Positions 1 to 9,209 are shown, counted from the stretch's first letter. The stretch is 64,000 nucleotides of DNA from Salipiger sp. IMCC34102 (GCF_004145405.1 NZ_SELQ01000008.1:1-64000); one strand, 5' to 3'. Notes: generated from the sequence alone by a model not told the origin. Made by a program: numbers and translations.

Positions 1-1
1 C

Positions 2-1234
2 CTGCGCCCCTCCTCACCCGAGATCGCGCAGATCGCGGCCCGTGCGGTTCGCGCGGCGGGCGCGCAGCCGGTCCGGTTGGGGCCGCTGCCCACGCCCGCC
101 CTGGCGCTGGCGGCCCAGGCGCAGGGGGCCGGGGCCATCATGGTCACCGGCAGCCACATCCCCGCCGACCGCAACGGGCTGAAGTTCTATCGTCGCGGCG
201 GATCGGAGATCGACAAGCCCGACGAGGCCGCCATCGTGACGGCCGCCCGCACCCCCGCCCCGGTGCTCGGGGAGGGGGTGGAGATCGACCGGGCGGCCGC
301 CGCGCGGGCGCTCACGGGCTATCGGGCGCGCTATCTCGACGCCTTCGGTGCGGGCGCGCTGCGCGGCCTGCGGCTTGGCCTCTACACCCATTCCAGCGTC
401 GCGCGCGATCTGCTGGCGGAGATTTTGCGCGCCTTCGGGGCAGAGGTCACCGAACTGGGCCGCGCCACCACCTTCGTGCCCGTCGATACCGAAGCCGTGG
501 ATCCTGCGACCCGCGCGCGGCTCAAGGCCTGGGCGGCGCAAGGGCTCGACGCGATCCTTTCCACCGACGGCGACGCCGATCGTCCCTTGCTCGCGGACAA
601 AACCGGAGAGGTCATCCGCGGCGACCTCCTCGGCGCGATCACCGCCCGGCATCTCGGCGCGACCCACGTGGTGACGCCGGTGACCTCGACCACCGCGCTC
701 GACGCGATGGGGTTCGCGCAGGTGCGGCGCACGCGCGTCGGTTCGCCTTACGTCATCGCGGGCATGGCCGACGTGGCCCCCGCACGCGTCGTGGGGTTCG
801 AGGCGAACGGCGGCGTCCTCTTGGGCTTCGACGCGGGCCCCCTGCCTGCCTTGCCGACCCGCGACGCGGTGCTGCCGCTGATCGCCCCGCTTCTGGCCGC
901 GCGCGGCGCGCCCCTCTCCACGCTCGTCGCCGCCTTGCCGCGCCGCGTGGCCCTGGCCGACCGCCTGCAAGGCATCGACCGCACCCGTGCCGCGGCCTGG
1001 ATTAAGACCTTGACCCAAGACGACCGGGCCCGGGCCGCATTTTGGGACGGCGCGCCTGCGGCGCTCGACGTGACCGACGGGCCACGGATGACCCATGCGT
1101 CCGGCGACATCCTGCATTTGCGCCTGTCCGGCAACGCGCCGGAACTGCGCGTCTATGCCGAGGCGGAAGACCCGGAGTTGGCGCAAGCGCTGCTGGACAA
1201 AGGGTTGGCACTGGCGCGTGCCGAGGTGGTCTGA
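2..1234 (+). CDS. Phosphomannomutase/phosphoglucomutase family protein (5' end missing)
   Basis: Alpha-D-phosphohexomutase family enzyme that would interconvert mannose-6-P and mannose-1-P (or the glucose equivalents), supplying nucleotide sugars for polysaccharide. The frame is open from base 2, so the N-terminus lies outside the window; 410 residues are visible. The phosphoserine loop TGSHIPADRNGLKFY, the metal-binding loop STDGDADRPLL and the sugar-specificity loop GFEANGG are all present. The C-terminal phosphate-binding domain is visible but less typical (LRLSGNAPELRVYAEA). The exopolysaccharide islands further along fit a mannose-1-P supply role, but substrate choice cannot be read from sequence alone. 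Confidence 0.88.
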   Translation: MRPSSPEIAQIAARAVRAAGAQPVRLGPLPTPALALAAQAQGAGAIMVTGSHIPADRNGLKFYRRGGSEIDKPDEAAIVTAARTPAPVLGEGVEIDRAAAARALTGYRARYLDAFGAGALRGLRLGLYTHSSVARDLLAEILRAFGAEVTELGRATTFVPVDTEAVDPATRARLKAWAAQGLDAILSTDGDADRPLLADKTGEVIRGDLLGAITARHLGATHVVTPVTSTTALDAMGFAQVRRTRVGSPYVIAGMADVAPARVVGFEANGGVLLGFDAGPLPALPTRDAVLPLIAPLLAARGAPLSTLVAALPRRVALADRLQGIDRTRAAAWIKTLTQDDRARAAFWDGAPAALDVTDGPRMTHASGDILHLRLSGNAPELRVYAEAEDPELAQALLDKGLALARAEVV

Positions 1235-1286
1235 GCCCATGCGCGCGGCGTGATCCGGCCCGGCGCCGGAGAGAAAGACCGGTCGC

Positions 1287-1760
1287 CTAACTCGGGAAGA
1301 CCAGGCCGGGGCGATCCTTCATGGTCCGCAAGACGATGTCGGATCGCACCTGCGAGACCTGCGGATGCGGCAGCAGGAACGTGTGGATGAAGGTGGCGAA
1401 GGCATCGAGATCGGCGACGCGAATGTCCAGGACGTAATCCGCATCGCCCGAGACGGAAAAGGCCATGGCGATCTCTGGGCGTTCGGCGATGAATCTGGCG
1501 AACTCGTCCTCGCGCTCCTGCCCATGGTGGCGCAGGTTGATGCGGGTCATCGCCCGCATGCCGAAGCCGAGTTTCTGCGGATTGAGGCGGGCGGCGTAAC
1601 CTTCGATCACCCCGGCCGCTTCCAGCGCCTGACGGCGGCGCGAGACCTGGCTGGCCGACAGGTTCACCCGTTCGGACAGCGCGGCATTGGTCATCGCGCC
1701 ATCGTCCTGCAGGGCCACGAGAATCGAGATATCGAATTGATCCATGCGCATTTCGTGCAT
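1287..1760 (-). CDS. Lrp/AsnC family transcriptional regulator
   Basis: DNA-binding regulator of 157 residues, the usual Lrp/AsnC length. An N-terminal winged helix-turn-helix (about residues 6-55, MDQFDISILVALQDDGAMT then LSASQVSRRRQALEAAGVI) is followed by a RAM/AsnC ligand-binding domain (about 70-150, with VSGDADYVLDIRV). The chosen ATG has a GAGG seven bases upstream; ATGs at codons 4 and 6 are alternatives. It is transcribed divergently from hpd, and such regulators commonly sense amino acids, so control of hpd by an aromatic amino acid is a reasonable inference. Its stop lies 52 bases from that of the convergent mutase gene. Confidence 0.9.
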   Translation of the reverse strand: MHEMRMDQFDISILVALQDDGAMTNAALSERVNLSASQVSRRRQALEAAGVIEGYAARLNPQKLGFGMRAMTRINLRHHGQEREDEFARFIAERPEIAMAFSVSGDADYVLDIRVADLDAFATFIHTFLLPHPQVSQVRSDIVLRTMKDRPGLVFPS

Positions 1761-1786
1761 CCTGGCACCTCAATCGGGCGAAGTCA

Positions 1787-1832
1787 TGCATAAAGGCGCG
1801 CCACCGTGCATCACTATACGCGGACCTTGCAT
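1787..1832. promoter_or_regulatory. Phased TGCAT repeats in the regulator-hpd intergenic region
   Basis: Three TGCAT words begin at 1787, 1807 and 1828, spaced 20 and 21 bases apart, about two helical turns. A fourth lies at 1756 over the regulator start. The region separates the divergent AsnC-type regulator from hpd. Lrp/AsnC octamers bind several helically phased sites, so these are candidate operators. This is inference from spacing; the repeats are only 5 bp long. Confidence 0.4.
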
Positions 1833-1878
1833 GGTGAACCAGCTAAGATCGACCGGAACACTGCGAGGAGACAAAGCC

Positions 1879-2991
1879 ATGGGACCCTTCCCCCACGACG
1901 CCCCGAAAGCCACGATCACGCCCGAGAACCCCGCTGGCACCGATGGCTTCGAATTCGTCGAATTCGCCCACCGCGCGCCCGAGCAACTGGACAAGATCTT
2001 CCGGCAGATGGGTTTCGCAACCGTCGCGAAACACAAGACAAAGGACATCACCCTCTACCGCCAGGGCGACATCAACTACCTTCTGAACGCGGAACCGGAC
2101 AGCCATGCGGCGGCCTTCGTGGCAGACCACGGCCCCTGCGCCCCCGCCATGGCCTGGCGCGTTGTGGACGCGAACCGGGCGCTCAAGCGGGCGGTCGACC
2201 TCGGCGCCACCGAGTACACCGGCCCGGGCAAGTCGCTCGACGTGCCCGCCGTGATCGGCATCGGTGGATCGCTGCTGTATTTCGTGGATACCTACGGTGA
2301 CGAAGGCAGCTGCTACGACCGTGAGTTCGACTGGCTGGGAGAGGCCGATCCCCGGCCCGAGGGATTCGGGTTCTACTACCTCGACCACCTGACCCATAAC
2401 GTAATCCGCGGCAACATGGACACCTGGTACCGCTTCTACAGCGAGACCTTCAACTTCCGCGAAATCAAGTTCTTCGACATCAAGGGCAAGCAGACCGGGC
2501 TGGTGTCGCGCGCGCTGACCTCGCCCGACGGCAAGATCCGCATCCCGATCAACGAAAGCACCGACGAACATAGCCAGATCGAGGAATACCTGCGCGAATA
2601 CAAGGGCGAGGGGATCCAGCATATCGCCATCGCCTCGGAGGACATCTACGGCGGAACCGACAAGATCGCGCAGGCCGGGATGGAGTTCATGCCCGCCCCG
2701 CCCGCGACCTACTACGAGATGTCCCACAAGCGCGTTCAAGGCCACACCGAACCGTTGGAGCGCATGCAGAACCGCGGCATCCTGATCGACGGCGAAGGCG
2801 TGGTCGACGGCGGGACGACCCGCATCCTGCTGCAGATCTTCTCGAAGACCGTGATCGGGCCGATCTTCTTCGAGTTCATCCAGCGCAAGGGGGACGACGG
2901 TTTCGGCGAAGGTAATTTCCGCGCGCTCTTCGAGTCGATCGAGGAAGACCAAGTGCGTCGCGGCGTGCTCAAGGCCGAGCCGGCGGAGTGA
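1879..2991 (+). CDS. hpd: 4-hydroxyphenylpyruvate dioxygenase
   Basis: Fe(II) dioxygenase that converts 4-hydroxyphenylpyruvate to homogentisate in tyrosine catabolism. The 370-residue protein has two VOC-type halves. The three expected iron ligands are visible: H170 in LDHLTHNV, H248 in GIQHIAIAS and E332 in FFEFIQR. The C-terminal helix region FGEGNFRALFESIEEDQ is typical of the family. The start was placed at the ATG preceded by GAGGAG (1865-1870, eight bases away); the frame stays open further upstream but lacks a ribosome site and homologous sequence there. A Rieske gene follows with a one-base overlap. The next homogentisate pathway genes (hmgA, fumarylacetoacetase) are not adjacent. 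Confidence 0.95.
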   Translation: MGPFPHDAPKATITPENPAGTDGFEFVEFAHRAPEQLDKIFRQMGFATVAKHKTKDITLYRQGDINYLLNAEPDSHAAAFVADHGPCAPAMAWRVVDANRALKRAVDLGATEYTGPGKSLDVPAVIGIGGSLLYFVDTYGDEGSCYDREFDWLGEADPRPEGFGFYYLDHLTHNVIRGNMDTWYRFYSETFNFREIKFFDIKGKQTGLVSRALTSPDGKIRIPINESTDEHSQIEEYLREYKGEGIQHIAIASEDIYGGTDKIAQAGMEFMPAPPATYYEMSHKRVQGHTEPLERMQNRGILIDGEGVVDGGTTRILLQIFSKTVIGPIFFEFIQRKGDDGFGEGNFRALFESIEEDQVRRGVLKAEPAE

Positions 2992-3392
2992 TGCGGGCAA
3001 GGGGCCGGTTCGCCGGCCCCGACTTCGCGGAACCGCCCGTGCCCTGGACCGATTACGCCTCTGCCCCGCCTGCCGGAACCTTTGTCTGCGCAAGCGATGC
3101 GGTCATGTCCGTCACGTCCGTCGAGGTGACCAGCCCGAACGGCGCGCTGCCGATGATCCTTCTGCGCAAGGCGGAAGGTCTGCGGGCCTACGTCAACGCC
3201 TGCCCGCATCAGTACCTGCCGCTGAACTACCGCGGCGATCAGGTGCTTTCGGCCTGCGGAACCAAGCTTTTGTGCACCGTCCACGGGGCGAGTTTCGACG
3301 CCGACAGCGGTGCGGCCGTCGAAGGAGCGCCCTGCGGTCTCGACCCCGTGCCGGTCAAGGAAGAGAACGGCGAGATCCGGATCGCGCCCTGA
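2991..3392 (+). CDS. Rieske [2Fe-2S] domain protein coupled to hpd
   Basis: Small stand-alone Rieske ferredoxin-like protein of 133 residues. The cluster ligands appear as CPH (in NACPHQYLPLNYRG) and CTVH (in LLCTVHGASF), spaced as in the NirD/ferredoxin-component type. The ATG overlaps the hpd stop by one base (TGATG), so the two are probably translationally coupled; a GTG one codon earlier is an alternative start. HPPD itself needs no electron donor, so the Rieske protein may feed an unidentified oxygenase or another redox step. A strong hairpin lies inside the first codons (3001-3020). Confidence 0.85.
   Translation: MRARGRFAGPDFAEPPVPWTDYASAPPAGTFVCASDAVMSVTSVEVTSPNGALPMILLRKAEGLRAYVNACPHQYLPLNYRGDQVLSACGTKLLCTVHGASFDADSGAAVEGAPCGLDPVPVKEENGEIRIAP
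3001..3020 (+). promoter_or_regulatory. UUCG-tetraloop hairpin at hpd/Rieske junction
   Basis: GGGGCCGG, loop TTCG, CCGGCCCC: a perfect 8-bp GC stem closed by a very stable UUCG tetraloop, starting ten bases after the hpd stop codon and inside the Rieske reading frame. No T-run follows, so it is not a standard intrinsic terminator. It could protect the hpd mRNA 3' end or dampen translation of the downstream gene. Confidence 0.6.
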
Positions 3393-3608
3393 CGGGGTGC
3401 TTCCACAGCATTGGCCATGCGCGCGGTGCGACGAATATTGAACCGGGTCGACCTTCGTGTGATCCTGTCGGCAGACCTACGGGATCGGGTCAGGCTTACT
3501 GCGGCAAGGACCGGGGGGCCTGCCCATATATCGCAAGATGCCGGTCATCTGCCGTATCTTGTCCGGCGATCCGGCAGACGGGTAAACGGTAAGGAAAGTC
3601 CGACGCAA

Positions 3609-4106
3609 ATGGCACATGACCACCATCACGCTAAGACTGCGGACGATCGCTGGAAACACGACGGGATCCGCGTCATCAAGGGCGATCAGCTGGACGACAA
3701 CACGGCGCAGACGCCGGGCATGTACCGGCAGGCCGCCATCAATCACGCGCGCGTCGGGGCACAGAAGATATGGGCCGGCACGGTCGCCATCGAACCCGAT
3801 GCCAAGACCGGCGTGCATCACCACGGTGAGCTGGAAAGCGTGATCTACGTGCTGCGCGGCAAGGCGCGGCTGCGCTGGGGCGAGCGTCTGCAATTCGTGG
3901 CGGAAGCCGGACCGGGCGATTTCATCTTCGTTCCCCCGTACTGCCCGCATCAGGAAATCAACGCCGAACCGGACAAGACGCTCGAATGCGTGCTGATGCG
4001 TTCGGACAACGAAGCGGTCGTGGTGAACATCACCGACGTGGATCCCGTAGAAGAGCCGAGCGAAGTCTACTGGGTGGATCCGATCCACCAGGATCCCAAG
4101 GGGTGA
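3609..4106 (+). CDS. Cupin domain protein
   Basis: Predicted single-domain cupin of 165 residues. The metal-binding motif 1 is seen as TGVHHHGELESVIYVLRG (H-H-E) and motif 2 as GDFIFVPPYCPHQEINA with the final His. The N-terminus is His-rich (MAHDHHH). The start was set at the ATG after AAGGAA (3591), since the upstream open frame has no cupin character. It lies 216 bases after the Rieske gene in the same direction and may belong to the hpd transcript. Such proteins bind a metal and often a small carboxylate; the substrate is unknown. Confidence 0.82.
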   Translation: MAHDHHHAKTADDRWKHDGIRVIKGDQLDDNTAQTPGMYRQAAINHARVGAQKIWAGTVAIEPDAKTGVHHHGELESVIYVLRGKARLRWGERLQFVAEAGPGDFIFVPPYCPHQEINAEPDKTLECVLMRSDNEAVVVNITDVDPVEEPSEVYWVDPIHQDPKG

Positions 4107-5117
4107 AGTGCCCCGACTGAAGTGGTCTACTTCATGGGTTGGGCTCATCCCGTTCTCGGACGGACTGCGGCCGGGGCGAGCGCCCGGGTTACCTTGCGGC
4201 CGTGCGAAACGGGATTACCCGGGCAATGGGTGCGCTGTTGTCGTGGATCTGACCGCAGCTCGGGGCAGGTCTGCCGGACCTGCAACAGTCGGTCGAAGTT
4301 CGAAATGGCAATCGACCCCGCGGGCATGTGAACGCCCGACGCGTCGCTTGCTTTGGTACCGGACCACCGGCGTATCTGCCTGCTCGACGCAATCAACCAA
4401 TCTAGCCGCGAAAATACCCCGGCGAACATTCCACCGCGGCGAAACACTCGCCGGGGCAGGCTAAAAAAGATGACTGAAATTCATTCTTTGTTAATATATT
4501 ATGCATATCATCCGGCGGCTTAAAAAACAATCAAATGCTGCCGTTGCGCCCCATTCCCGACATAATCTGGATAAGTCTTTCGATTCCAATCGGCTAGGCC
4601 TGTCGCGCTGGTGACGGTCGGTGCGTTCACCATTGCGCGAGACTTGCGTGTCTTCCCGAGGTTGCAAATTTGAAAGCGAATCACCCGCCCCTGCAGATCG
4701 GCACCCACTAAGCAGACGAAAGACGGTGCAACCTTCGGATTAGATTGGTTGTTCTGGATCGTCTGAAAGTTGCGCGCCCGTTCGCCTTGGCTTGCCCCTG
4801 CATGTGCAGACCTTCACGACACCGGAGCAACATCATCACTTTCGCGGCAACGCAGGCCCCGCGCCCCGGCCGAATCGTCTGATCGGGATTCACCTTTCCC
4901 CCGGGCAAGTTCCTCAGTAGGGCGCGGCCCGGTTCCAACGATGTGTGTAGCAGCGAGGCGAGCTTGCGGGTGGTCCGGGATTACGTGCTGCCGATCGTCT
5001 GCTGCATGGGCCGCAACCTGCTTTCGCGCCTGAACCGCAGGTAACGGGCGCCGTCCGCCCAACGCGGTCCGCGCGCCGGGGCAGGGGCCGCGTCCGTCCG
5101 AAGGGGCAGGGGGTCCG
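4107..5117. other. 1 kb gene-poor region
   Basis: No convincing gene on either strand. Short open frames have no recognisable domains and low-quality composition. Bases about 4460-4530 are clearly AT-rich within GC-rich surroundings, including runs of A and a TTAATATATTATGCATAT stretch, which could be a promoter region or a scar of past insertion. I see no terminal inverted repeats. Confidence 0.5.
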
Positions 5118-6767
5118 TCAGCTTGCCTGCGCCGCAAGCGGGGCAGTCCGCTGCCGGGCGGCCAGGATCAACTCTGCCGCGCGCGCGCCGATCGCCATGG
5201 CGGTTGCGTTGGTGTTGCCCGACACCGGCGTCGGCATGATCGACGCGTCGGCGACGCGCAGTCCCTTCAGGCCGTGAACCCGCAACTGCGGATCCACCAC
5301 GTCGCTCGCAGGATCGGGTCCCATCCGGCAACTGCCGTTCCCGTGAAAACCCGACGCGACGGGGACCTCGACCGCGTCGTCGACGCCCGCGACCGATGCG
5401 TGGCCCTGTGCCGGCGGGACCTCGGCGCCGAGGAAGGCAGACAGCGCGCGGGTCCGCGCGAAGCGCCGGATCTCGTGGACGATCCTGGCGTGGGCCGCGC
5501 GATCTTCGGAATGGGCGGTCCAGTCCATCGCGATTTCGGGCGTCGCGCGGTGATCGGGCGAGGCGATCTCGACCGTTCCGCGCACCTTCGGGCGCAGCAG
5601 GTAGCCCAGGAACATGACCGCGGGCCGGGTCGCATTGCGTTTGCGCGACAGGATCCCGCGGCGGGGGTGCCGATCCTCGACCGCGATGGGGACCATGCCA
5701 AGCTGGATGCCCGGCCAGAGCGTGTCGCCACCGTCCGACATCATGGCCGTGACCGGCACCGCCCCCGTCGCCATGAACCCCTTCAGTCCGAGGTAATATT
5801 GCAAGACCCGCAAGTAGAGCCTGTAAGTGGTAAACTCGCGATGCATCTTCTCGTCGTTGTCGAGCTCGAAGGTGATGGAGACCATCGGGTGATCGCCCAG
5901 GTTCCGTCCCACCGCCTCCAGCGGGTGAACCAGCGGAACGCCGGCTTTCGCAAGCACCGCGGCGGGGCCGACGCCCGAGAGTTGCAAGATCTTGGGCGAC
6001 TGGATCGCACCCGCGGCCAGGATGATCTCTCCCCTCGTGCGGTAGATCCGCTCGCGCCCGCCGTCGTCGCAGACCAGGCCACGGGCGGTGCCGTCCACGA
6101 TCTCGATGCGCTTGACCTCGATCCCGTGGCGTACGACCAGGTTCGGGCGCGCCTTCACCGGCTTGATAAAGACCGAGTAGCTGGATCCCCGGCGGCCCAT
6201 CCGGTCGATCGAGAACTGCGAGAGGCCGACCCCTTCGGTATCGGGCTGGTTGATGTCCTCCAGGACGGGCAGGCCCATTTCCGCCCCGGCTTCGAGCATG
6301 GCCTCCACCACCGGCGAGCGATAGACGCTTCGCGTGACCTGCAACGGGCCGTCCACACCGCGCGAGGCATGCGCCCCGCAGTCCCTGTAGCTTTCGAGGG
6401 ATCCATAGACCCGCTGCATGTCGCTCCAGCCCCAGCCCGGGTTTCCCGCCGTCCGCCAAGCCTCGAAGTCGGAGGGCGTTCCGCGCATGTACCACATGCC
6501 GTTGACCGCGCTCGCACCGCCGTATCCCTTGCCGTAGCGCCAGGTTTCGGGTGCGCGATCACGGGCGGGCCTGAGCTTGTATTCCCAGAAATAACCTGGC
6601 TTGGCCGAGATCCTGTGAAAGCCCCTGGGCATGGCCACGAAAGGGTGGGAATTGGGGCCGCCCGCCTCGATCAAAAGCACGCGGACGTCCGCGTGATCGG
6701 ACAGCCGTCGGGCAAGCACGCAGCCGGCGGATCCCGCCCCGACAACGATATAGTCGAATTCTTCCAA
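5118..6767 (-). CDS. GMC family FAD-dependent oxidoreductase (choline dehydrogenase-like)
   Basis: FAD-dependent alcohol dehydrogenase of 549 residues, full length for the glucose-methanol-choline family. The N-terminal dinucleotide motif VVGAGSAGCVLA, the GMC signature around GYGGASAVNGMWYMRG, and the C-terminal active-site region GFHGNGSCRMG and PVSGNTNAT are visible. The start is a TTG preceded by AAGGA eight bases upstream; no ATG gives a better fit. Relatives oxidise primary alcohols such as choline or polyethylene glycols. It stands alone between two gene-poor stretches, so its substrate cannot be inferred from neighbours. Confidence 0.92.
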   Translation of the reverse strand: MEEFDYIVVGAGSAGCVLARRLSDHADVRVLLIEAGGPNSHPFVAMPRGFHRISAKPGYFWEYKLRPARDRAPETWRYGKGYGGASAVNGMWYMRGTPSDFEAWRTAGNPGWGWSDMQRVYGSLESYRDCGAHASRGVDGPLQVTRSVYRSPVVEAMLEAGAEMGLPVLEDINQPDTEGVGLSQFSIDRMGRRGSSYSVFIKPVKARPNLVVRHGIEVKRIEIVDGTARGLVCDDGGRERIYRTRGEIILAAGAIQSPKILQLSGVGPAAVLAKAGVPLVHPLEAVGRNLGDHPMVSITFELDNDEKMHREFTTYRLYLRVLQYYLGLKGFMATGAVPVTAMMSDGGDTLWPGIQLGMVPIAVEDRHPRRGILSRKRNATRPAVMFLGYLLRPKVRGTVEIASPDHRATPEIAMDWTAHSEDRAAHARIVHEIRRFARTRALSAFLGAEVPPAQGHASVAGVDDAVEVPVASGFHGNGSCRMGPDPASDVVDPQLRVHGLKGLRVADASIMPTPVSGNTNATAMAIGARAAELILAARQRTAPLAAQAS

Positions 6768-7129
6768 GAAATTAGTCCTTTTGCAGATCGGAAGACCTGC
6801 CTGAATCGATATTGAAATATATCATGCCGCGGCGAAATAATGGCGCGACACCGCCGGAATGCTATGACCCCTGCCCGAAAAGGACAAGTGTCGAGCAGGA
6901 ACCGCAGCGGGAAACGGGGCAGGGACACATTCCCGGCCCACAGGCGTGATCCGTCGATTGGCGACGGGGGATAAGGCGGCATTGCCAAGCCCAGCATGCA
7001 TTCGGAACGACACGCCGGGAAGTCCAATGTGTTGCGCCGATCGAACAGGCAGATTTTCGCTATCCGCGTTTTCCGAAGCAGCGCGGCAAATCTGTCCCTC
7101 GGCGTGCCTCGGTACGGAATGCCGAAGGC
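6768..7129. other. Intergenic region without identified gene
   Basis: About 360 bases separating the GMC oxidoreductase start from the end of the glycosyltransferase at 7130. It presumably carries the GMC gene promoter. The AT-rich part around 6800-6840 (TGAAATATATCATG) is the most promoter-like. No gene is supported. Confidence 0.4.
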
Positions 7130-8152
7130 CTATTTGTATTCAATGAGTGACGATCTTTGCCCGATCTTGCGGCGGATGTGGAATTCCGCGATTCCCAGCG
7201 TTTCCGGCAATTTCCCCAAGGTCAGGAAGCAGGCGGACACCAGGGCGTTGCGTCCACCGCCGTCGCGTATCGTCATGCGCAGGATCTGCGCGGGGTAGGC
7301 CAGAAGCAACAAAAGCGCCCAGGGCGACACCAGCGCTGCACCCGCCAGCGCCACGACGGGCAGGGCACCCCCCCAGAACAGCGTGCGGCGCAGCTCCGCC
7401 ACCTTGAGCCGTTCGGGACCCGCACCGTGCAGGAAGGCACCTTCCGCAAAGGCATGTCCGCTGCGCTTCGACCGGCGCCACCATTGCGAGAACCGCGTCA
7501 TGGCGGCGTCGTGGAGCGTCATCTCCTCGTCGATGCGCCAGACCGACCAGCCCGCGCGGGCCAAGCGCATGCACATCTCGGGCTCTTCGCCCGCGATCAG
7601 GTCGTCACGGAAGCCACCCACCGCGCGCACCGCGTCCAGGCGGACCAGCGCGTCGCCGCCGCTGGTCTTGGCCTGTCCCACGGGGGTGTTCCATTCCTCG
7701 TCGCAGAGCCGATTGTAGACCGAGGCATCGGGCCGCCGCTCGCGCCGTCGACCGCAGACCACCGCGCAATCGGGGTGGGCGTCGAGGAAGGACCGTGCCG
7801 CCGGCAGCCAGCCGGGCTGCAAGGCGCAATCGCCGTCGAGCAGCTGGACGTAGCGGATGCGATCCTCCGGCAAGGCCGCCATGCCGGCGTTGCGCCCCCG
7901 CGCCGCGGTAAAGGGGCGATCCTCCGCCAGCCGCACGATCTCGGCCCCGGCGGCTTCGGCGATGGCGATGCTGTTGTCGGTGGAACCGGAATCGACATAG
8001 ACGATGCGCCCGAACTTCCCCTGCAAAGAGGCCATGCAGGCCTTCAGGCGGGCCCCCTCGTTTCGGCCGATGGCAACGGCCGCGATCTGTGCCGTGGTGA
8101 CAGGCTGCGAAACGGTCTGGCCCACGCGGTCTTCCGCTTTCCGGAACGGCAT
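7130..8152 (-). CDS. Glycosyltransferase family 2 protein
   Basis: Inverting glycosyltransferase of 340 residues with a GT-A fold. The nucleotide-sugar region VAIGRNEGARLKACM and VDSGSTDNS is at about residues 26-60, the metal-binding LLDGDCAL (DxD-like) near 108, and the acceptor-side EEPEMCMRLARAG at about 200. Two hydrophobic segments follow near residues 258-295, suggesting membrane attachment. It is the first gene of the exopolysaccharide island and probably adds one sugar to the lipid-linked repeat unit. It is divergent from the secreted SGNH-like gene. Confidence 0.88.
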   Translation of the reverse strand: MPFRKAEDRVGQTVSQPVTTAQIAAVAIGRNEGARLKACMASLQGKFGRIVYVDSGSTDNSIAIAEAAGAEIVRLAEDRPFTAARGRNAGMAALPEDRIRYVQLLDGDCALQPGWLPAARSFLDAHPDCAVVCGRRRERRPDASVYNRLCDEEWNTPVGQAKTSGGDALVRLDAVRAVGGFRDDLIAGEEPEMCMRLARAGWSVWRIDEEMTLHDAAMTRFSQWWRRSKRSGHAFAEGAFLHGAGPERLKVAELRRTLFWGGALPVVALAGAALVSPWALLLLLAYPAQILRMTIRDGGGRNALVSACFLTLGKLPETLGIAEFHIRRKIGQRSSLIEYK

Positions 8153-8344
8153 GATGATCTCGTGCTAAAAAATAATTCAGGTATTCCCGCAATCTGCACG
8201 GGCACCGGGCGCCGCGCAAGTTTTCTGTTCGGTAAGATGCACCTTGACGCAGCGAGCGGTGGACGCTGGAATGGTCCCATTCATTCCAGGCGCACTCATA
8301 TTCTCGCGCCGCAGCCCGCCCGTATTTTGCCAAGGATCTTTTCG

Positions 8345-9193
8345 ATGAAGACGTCTATCGCCCTCGTGTTCGCTCTTCTTCTCACCGCACCGACTGCAGC
8401 CGACCCGGTCGACACGGATGGCGACACGCTTTTCATCGGCCATTCGCTCATCGCCTTCGACATTCCGACCATCGTGCAGGCCTTCGTGGCCCATGCGGGC
8501 GGGGCCGGTCGCACCGAGGCGCAGATCACCAACGGCGCGCCGATGCTGTACAACTGGCAGCACAGCGCCCAGGCGCAGGGGGTCGACGCGCGGGCCGTGC
8601 TTCCCTCCGGCCGCTTCGACGCGGTGGTCCTGACCGAGGCGATCCCGCTGGCCAACCATCTTGCATACAGCGACAGCGTGGGGACCGCGGCGAAGTTTCA
8701 CGCCCTTGCAACCGGCGCGAACGCCGGCGCGCAGGTGTTCCTCTACGAGACCTGGCACGATCTGCGCAGCGGCACCGGCGTCGACGTCCAGTGGGACGAG
8801 GGGGACGACGTGGCCTGGCGCGCGCGGCTCGACGCGGACCGCGGGCTTTGGCAGGGAATCGTGGACGAGGTAAATGCGCAAAGGGCCCCGGGAAGCCCGA
8901 AGATGCGCGTCATTCCGGCCGGACAGGCGATGGGCGCATTGGCCGATGCCATCGCGGCCGATCGCGTGCCCGGTGTCGCCGCCATCGACGATCTGTTCGA
9001 CGACAGCATCCATACCAACGCGACGGGGGCTTATTTCGTAGCCTTGGTCATGGTCGCCAGCATCTATGGCATCGATCCAGTGGGCCTGCCGCATCGTGTC
9101 CCGCTTGCCTCGTACAACAGGCACGCGGTGCCACCCGAAACCGCCGCCGCCTTGCAACGGGTCGCGGCCGATGTGCTGACCGACCGAGGCTGA
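8345..9193 (+). CDS. Secreted SGNH-hydrolase-like protein
   Basis: 282 residues beginning with a clear signal peptide (MKTSIALVFALLLTAPTAA, cleavage before DPVD). The mature start contains GDTLFIGHSLIAFDIP, resembling block I of SGNH esterases (G-x-S), and DDSIHTNATGAYFVALV near the C-terminus resembles the block V D-x-x-H. The start follows an AAGGA eight bases upstream; a longer open frame upstream is antisense to the neighbouring glycosyltransferase. In this setting a periplasmic or extracellular esterase acting on an O-acetylated polysaccharide is plausible, but not shown. Confidence 0.75.
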   Translation: MKTSIALVFALLLTAPTAADPVDTDGDTLFIGHSLIAFDIPTIVQAFVAHAGGAGRTEAQITNGAPMLYNWQHSAQAQGVDARAVLPSGRFDAVVLTEAIPLANHLAYSDSVGTAAKFHALATGANAGAQVFLYETWHDLRSGTGVDVQWDEGDDVAWRARLDADRGLWQGIVDEVNAQRAPGSPKMRVIPAGQAMGALADAIAADRVPGVAAIDDLFDDSIHTNATGAYFVALVMVASIYGIDPVGLPHRVPLASYNRHAVPPETAAALQRVAADVLTDRG

Positions 9194-9209
9194 CGGCAGG
9201 CCGCCCGGC

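Noticed and set aside
4107-5117. Several short frames that might be transposase pieces
   Set aside because: No recognisable transposase motif or inverted repeats, unlike the clear IS110 fragment at 23.6 kb.
7157-8344. Long N-terminal extension of the SGNH-like protein
   Set aside because: It is antisense to the GT2 gene; the signal peptide and an AAGGA site place the start at 8345.
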